Shown here: positions 59,259 through 64,000 of the stretch, one piece after another | Layout of the letters: every line of letters begins with the position of its first letter | How positions within the stretch are numbered: the stretch's first letter is position 1 | Assembly: GCA_003991915.1 (NCBI GenBank) | Contig: RQTK01000926.1 | Coordinates: 1 to 64,000 of the forward strand | Reading direction: 5' to 3' | Length of the DNA: 64,000 nt | Origin: Elysia chlorotica | Lineage: Eukaryota; Mollusca; Gastropoda; Plakobranchidae | Translations under genes and position numbers: made by a program | The notes under the pieces: generated by a model | Database searches by the model: none | What the model saw: only the letters and a program-made list of their open reading frames with translations | What the model was told of the DNA's origin: nothing

Positions 59259-60880
59259 GTCAACAGCAGGCAGATCAGATCTGTCGACAATTAGCACAAA
59301 ATTGGTGGTGTAAATGTATCATGATTATGAACAAAAGAAAATAATGTAAAATCTGTTCTGCTTCAACATTGTTGGACACCTCGAGAACATTATTGTTTGA
59401 GTGATCATTGAATTTCGAGTCTCAACTGTTCAAGAAGAAAGCGAAAGTTAGGATGGTAGGCTATGGTAACTGGAATTGAAAGTGAAACTTGATACGCAAT
59501 TATAACATAGATTGCGGAACAAGCTAAATCTACCATTTCTGAATAATGCGGTGGTTTAGAATTCAGTACGTGACTGTCCCTGTTTCGGGCGAAGATTTAC
59601 AAATTAAAGTCCAGACTGGGGATAAAGTATGCTCTAAACCTATTTAGCAGCTTAACATTTAACGAACTTATGCCTGGTTTCAAAATGAAATAAAGTCATT
59701 AATTTTGATAGTGCAATAAGTATTTCACCGAGCTAGAAAGGGATTGTGAATTGATAACCACGCGCAACTTAGGGCTACGTCTATGGGCACTATAAAATTA
59801 ATTTTAATTTTGATGTAAAAAATAATGTTGACTTATACACGAGGCCTGATTAGTGCATGCATCGTCTTTCTATCGGTACTCCTTTACCCACTAGGCCCCT
59901 GTCTCTGTTTACATCGCGGTCAGTCTGAAGGTAAAGGTGGTTGGATCAACATTGACTAGATCTAAGGACTTAGGCCTATGATGTTTTAAAAACTAATATG
60001 AAGTGGCTCCAGTAACATTGTCGTTTAATTTTAAAGTTTTCATATCGATCCAATCACCTTACCATTTTTCGTAGGGGCGTATATTATATGGTCGCCATGT
60101 AGAGACGGGACTGCAGTGGGTAAGGAGAACCTTTCTATCCAAAAAATGAACAGAAACACTGTGCACCATAGGTCTCCTATCAGTATCATCCAATTAACCA
60201 TTAAGAATACCTTCTAAATTTACTTTGAAATTCGAAGGGCATGGAGATAAATCTAACTTTAACCACGCATCATGGAGATATTTACTTTTGGCAGGATCAA
60301 CGCACTAGATTATTGCCCAGAAACTGATGAAACTGGCCTGTCCACTATAACCTAAACAATAACAGAAATTTTATAAAGCAAAACAAAAACAAAGAACAAC
60401 AACAACGACAGCAAAAACAACATCAACTACAACGTCAAACTCATTTACACAACAGCCTTCTGTTTGTTCAGCTGTAATTCTAGTGGATCAAATCCAACAC
60501 TTTCAATTTCATAATCACAATATTATTCATCTGAAGCTTTTATGAGGTGCAGTGCGTAATCAAAGTTTCATATCATTTGCCGTCAGGCACTCCCTAGCGT
60601 TTATAAGGCGCAGTGCGTAATCAAAATTTTATGTGTAGCCTACGTAGGGGCCTACATTATACATGTACTCACTCTTGATTAGACATAATTATTTGTTTAC
60701 TAGACCTTGATAATCTCACATTATAATCATTCTTTTGTTTTGTTTCACTTCAGGAGCAATTTAATAGTAGTGAAGTTCAGTGCGCAGCATTATTCAAATT
60801 ACGTGTTTTGATTATAGATCTGTAGGCCTAAATACCCCCCCCCCCCCACACACACATACACTATTGGCCTATATTATTTT
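59259..60880. promoter_or_regulatory. Intergenic region between IDNK and the right-end gene
   Basis: No coding evidence. IDNK reads leftward from 59258 and a putative gene reads rightward from about 60.9 kb, so this interval should hold both promoters if the latter is real. A degenerate 30-bp repeat (GGYGCAGTGCGTAATCAAA) occurs at about 60549-60568 and 60607-60626. A poly-C tract lies at 60836-60848. Confidence 0.3.
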
Positions 60881-60889
60881 TTGGTGTCA

Positions 60890-61029
60890 AACACGAGTCG
60901 CTGTGCAAAGCGCCAGACGTGTGTCTCACCCCTGCGCATGACAACCGTCGAGGCGGAGCCGAGTGTTGACGGAATACTGAGCCTGATGTTGGGCTTGACA
61001 AATCCACAGGACTGACTTGTAAACAATCG
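60890..61029 (+). other. Possible non-coding first exon
   Basis: A locally GC- and CpG-richer stretch (CGCCAGACGTGTG, CCTGCGCATGACAACCGTCG) ends in a good donor, ATCG|GTAAGATAAA at 61029/61030. It holds a short frame starting MTTVEAEPSVDG that stops after 25 codons, before the donor. It could be the 5' UTR exon for the coding exon at 62219; the start position is only a guess. The minus strand is open for 113 codons over 60861-61202, which may be chance. Confidence 0.3.
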
Positions 61030-61319
61030 GTAAGATAAACCCTCTGTGATCCCCAGTGCTGCAGGCTTTTGAAATGTGCTACCTGATTGTGTTCTTTATT
61101 TTCACACTGTTTTAGAAATTCTGGAAAAGCATGATACGCTTTGCAATTTTTCCTCGCTTCGGTATGCGCAGACGAATTGGAAGCATGAATAGCCTCTTTC
61201 ATGTCATTTGTGTCGGCTTATGTAGACCCTTGTTGGTACAGGGACTAGGTCTCGATCTATACATGCTCATGTATGTAATCTAGTGCTGCTGTTGTTTAGC
61301 TGGGCAGTGTGCATCACTA

Positions 61320-61480
61320 GGAATTTAGACTCAAAGAACCTAGTCTAGATCAACGTTAAAAACCAACACTAGATCTCGATCTATCTACGTTACAATCACA
61401 ATAAGACCTACTCTAGATCTACACCTAAATTAGGTCTAGATTTCTAGATATATACTTAGATTATAACATCTATCTAGAAG
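61320..61480. repeat. TAGATC-rich stretch
   Basis: Imperfect AGATCTAGAT units like those at 7.8-8.2 and 41.9-42.2 kb. Confidence 0.7.
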
Positions 61481-62218
61481 TATATATCTACATTTGAAAC
61501 AAACTTCAGTCCTCCAAGTCCCAAATGGAGAATGCGATTCCTTGTAAACACACTAAAATCAATTTATATGATTTATAAACAAAACTAAAAGACCCAGCCT
61601 ACTGCATGTATTTTTTAAACTAGTCTAGCAAAAATGCATGATAGAATAAGAATACGTTGATATGCGACAATAAATTACTGCATGTAGCACTAAGTATGTA
61701 CCATTTTATAAACCCCTAGATGCAGTCCCAAACAGTGAGAAAAAGTAGTGGCCAGGTATCTTTGGAGCTTAGAACTATTCTGGGATGCTCAAGTACTCAC
61801 TATTTTTAATTTAGATCTAGATCTAATAGGCTAAATTGTTATTATATATATAATACTTAATGCCAAAGATTATACTGATGCAATCATAACTTTATCATTA
61901 AAATTTGCGATTTATTTTGCTAAGCGTTGAATTGCCTGGGGCATTTAAACAATTTTTAACTATCCTAGCAAGAAATCAAGGCATTGGTTTACTGGTCATG
62001 ACATGTTGTAGATCTATCTATTACAACTTTATGCTAGATGTTAACTAGATGCTTTGTCTCCAATGTTAAGGGCTTGGCATTGTTTAAAAGAATTTTAAAT
62101 AAAAAAAATCTGCAGTCAACTTCAAATTGGCTCGTGTTGCTTATGACTATAAAAAATTTCTGTGCAAAAGAAAAACAATTAAAAAACAGATGTAGACCTT
62201 TAAATGTAGTGTGCAATA

Positions 62219-62333
62219 ATGAGTGCTGTAAGACCAAACGGGATCAAGTTGTCGTCTTCAGAAACTGAGAGGCAGAGATCACATTGCTTATCTCGTGGAA
62301 ATCGCTCAGGACTAAACCTTACTCAAGACTCAG
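62219..62333 (+). CDS. First coding exon of an unidentified gene running off the right end
   Basis: An open frame of 38 codons plus one base, starting MSAVRPNGIKLSSSETERQR and ending NLTQDSG at a donor TCAG|GTAGGAAT (62334). An acceptor-like TTTAAATGTAG at 62199-62209 lies ten bases before the ATG, so the exon probably runs 62210-62333. Charged, Ser-rich composition and codon use look like a real N-terminus. No domain is visible and I do not recognise the family. The rest would lie beyond 64000, or in exons I could not find between 62334 and 64000. Confidence 0.5.
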
Positions 62334-63076
62334 GTAGGAATTTAAAGATTTAAATCTTGCCTGCATTTTTCATTTAAAAAAGCAATGGATCTGCACCTTC
62401 CTTTCATAGAAACAAATTTTGACACTAGTTTTATCGAAAGATAAAAATCTGCACTTTAAATTGACTTTTTCATCTCAATTTTATATTGCACTGTCCAAAA
62501 GTGGAATAATTTTATGGTTGAGCTTTTGATGCTCTGATTGTGCTAAAAACTAATACTTTTACTTAAGCTAAAAACCTGAAAAAGTTTTAAAAATCTATTG
62601 AATTAGTGTTTGACAATCTTTTTGAGTAGTCTTTCACTTTCTCACTGTGTGTGTTTGGAGAGAGACATATGATTACTTAAGGCCACAGACCCTCCCAACA
62701 AAACAAAGCACTCCCTCTCCCCCAAAAAAAATTTTGTTAAATCAAACAAACAACAAAACAACGACAAATTCTACAGGAAGAGTGTGCAGGGTATCCTTTG
62801 CTACTATTTTTTTAGATTCAAACAATAACTTCTACCTTTACATACAACCTGTGCACTTGGCTGTGTACGGATGTCTATTAATTATCATCTGTCATTCAAT
62901 TGAAAAACTTAAGACTGTCTTCTACCTATGTAGAGTCTCATCATTGATTGATATTTTCCCTTAAGAAGAATGTCTCATTACCGAAATATTTTTTTCAAAA
63001 ACCCATTACTAACCACATGTTTTTCTGTTCAATCAATGATTGATAAAAGGATCGTTTCACTCCTCTTCCACCCCTC

Positions 63077-63124
<48 letters not shown>

Positions 63125-64000
63125 ATGTTTATCCATGGCTACTATTTAGTATTAATTTTGGTTGCTGATGTAGGCATCTATTATCTATGTATCCAATTTC
63201 ACTTCCATTTACAACAAACAGAGACGTATGATTGAAAAAAAAAAACAACAACGAAGGGATTAGGGTTTTCACATTAATAAAAAAAATATTGAATGAACTG
63301 TTTCATTGCAATGTGTGAAATTTCTCTTGTGTTATTTGTAGTTTCAGTATCCTACTCTGTGCGTATAACATAGGCCTACCGCCATTTTTAAGTTATGTAA
63401 GTCATTTGCGAAGTGATCGAATTTCACACTGTAAATAATTAAAAACCCATTTTCAAACGTAGTACTAGTAGATTACATTTTCGTTTTGGTGGGTGTATGT
63501 CGATGAATAATAATGGCACTTGAAATGCGTAAGACTAGAATTTTGTTTCTGTTAGGGTTACTAAAAAAAAAAGAAGATATTTTTTGTTATTGTTGTTGCT
63601 GTTATTTTTAATACACTTACGGAGAAAAACACATAGATGTATGATTGAGCATAGATAGAGGACTTTTGCTCAAATACACACTTTTATAATAATTGGTAGT
63701 TTCTGTTTGAAAGTGTTTATTCAAATACACAGTTTTTTAAAAACAAAATTGTGTACCTTTCATTTCCTTGGACCAGCTTTGTTCATGAGTATAAATGATT
63801 CACTACTTTGATATAATAATGCATGAAGCTTTCACCTGGGTAGTCCTTTCCTTCACATTCCTACATTCCGCTGTTACGCTTCATGTAGCTTCAAATACTA
63901 GCAAGACCTATGGGAAACAAGTTATAAACCTGTTAATAACTCAAAACCTATTTTGTTTCGTGATTGATATGAATGAAATTTTACCTCACAACTCAAACCA
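62334..64000. other. Probable intron or intergenic DNA at the right edge
   Basis: AT-rich, with a (TC)n microsatellite at 63073-63121. No further exon with convincing splice sites or protein-like sequence was found. Confidence 0.35.
63073..63121. repeat. (TC)n microsatellite
   Basis: About 22 TC units with one interruption. Confidence 0.95.

Noticed and set aside
60861..61202. 113-codon minus-strand frame
   Set aside because: No domain, no matching splice context, and composition unlike a known family; the plus-strand donor at 61029 is a better but still weak signal.

Overview
The window is eukaryotic nuclear DNA. It is AT-rich, its genes are split by GT-AG introns, and it is full of LINE, SINE and LTR-element debris and long microsatellites. 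Gene content, a single-exon rhodopsin-like receptor of the kind expanded in snails, and frequent TAGATC-rich stretches suggest a mollusc, most likely a heterobranch gastropod such as a freshwater pulmonate. That placement is inference. I reconstructed exon structures by hand from splice signals, reading-frame continuity and remembered family features; no alignment was run.

Five protein-coding genes can be traced to a stop codon. From left to right: (1) 3461-6854 minus, MARCHF5-like RING-CH E3 ligase of the mitochondrial outer membrane, six coding exons, 289 aa. (2) 18814-30308 plus, GALNT11-like polypeptide N-acetylgalactosaminyltransferase, twelve coding exons, 588 aa. (3) 35343-42447 minus, LSM12, five exons, 200 aa, convergent with GALNT11. 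(4) 45236-46333 minus, an intronless-coding GPCR, 365 aa. (5) 53933-59258 minus, IDNK-type gluconokinase, five exons, 188 aa, with two very short 5' exons. A sixth gene probably begins at the right end: a short coding exon on the plus strand at 62219-62333, with a possible non-coding first exon ending at 61029. These genes are unrelated housekeeping, glycosylation and sensory genes; nothing suggests an operon or a shared pathway.

The rest is mostly repeats. 8.57-9.05 kb is a very long ATG/CAT microsatellite. 9.3-12.15 kb is a decayed Ty3/gypsy element whose domains run integrase, reverse transcriptase, RNase H (a Gmr1-like order). 14.0-18.8 kb holds a duplicated piece of the GALNT11 5' region, separated from the original by LINE fragments lying head to head. 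25.3-26.8, 36.0-37.8, 43.1-45.0, 48.0-49.1, 50.6-52.3 and 55.0-56.0 kb hold fragments of at least four LINE families, called here A (L2/CR1-like), B (L2/Maui-like), C (jockey/CR1-like) and D (endonuclease-RT, craniofacial-development-protein-2-like). Three copies of one tRNA-derived SINE are visible, two with clear target-site duplications.

Most notable: the last coding exon of GALNT11 is present twice in perfect tandem with its splice acceptor; the acceptor, 5' UTR and start codon of the same gene are duplicated 4.3 kb upstream between 42-bp direct repeats; and two LINE-B copies share a SINE module in their 3' UTR. I found no clear new defence, CRISPR-like or signalling system.
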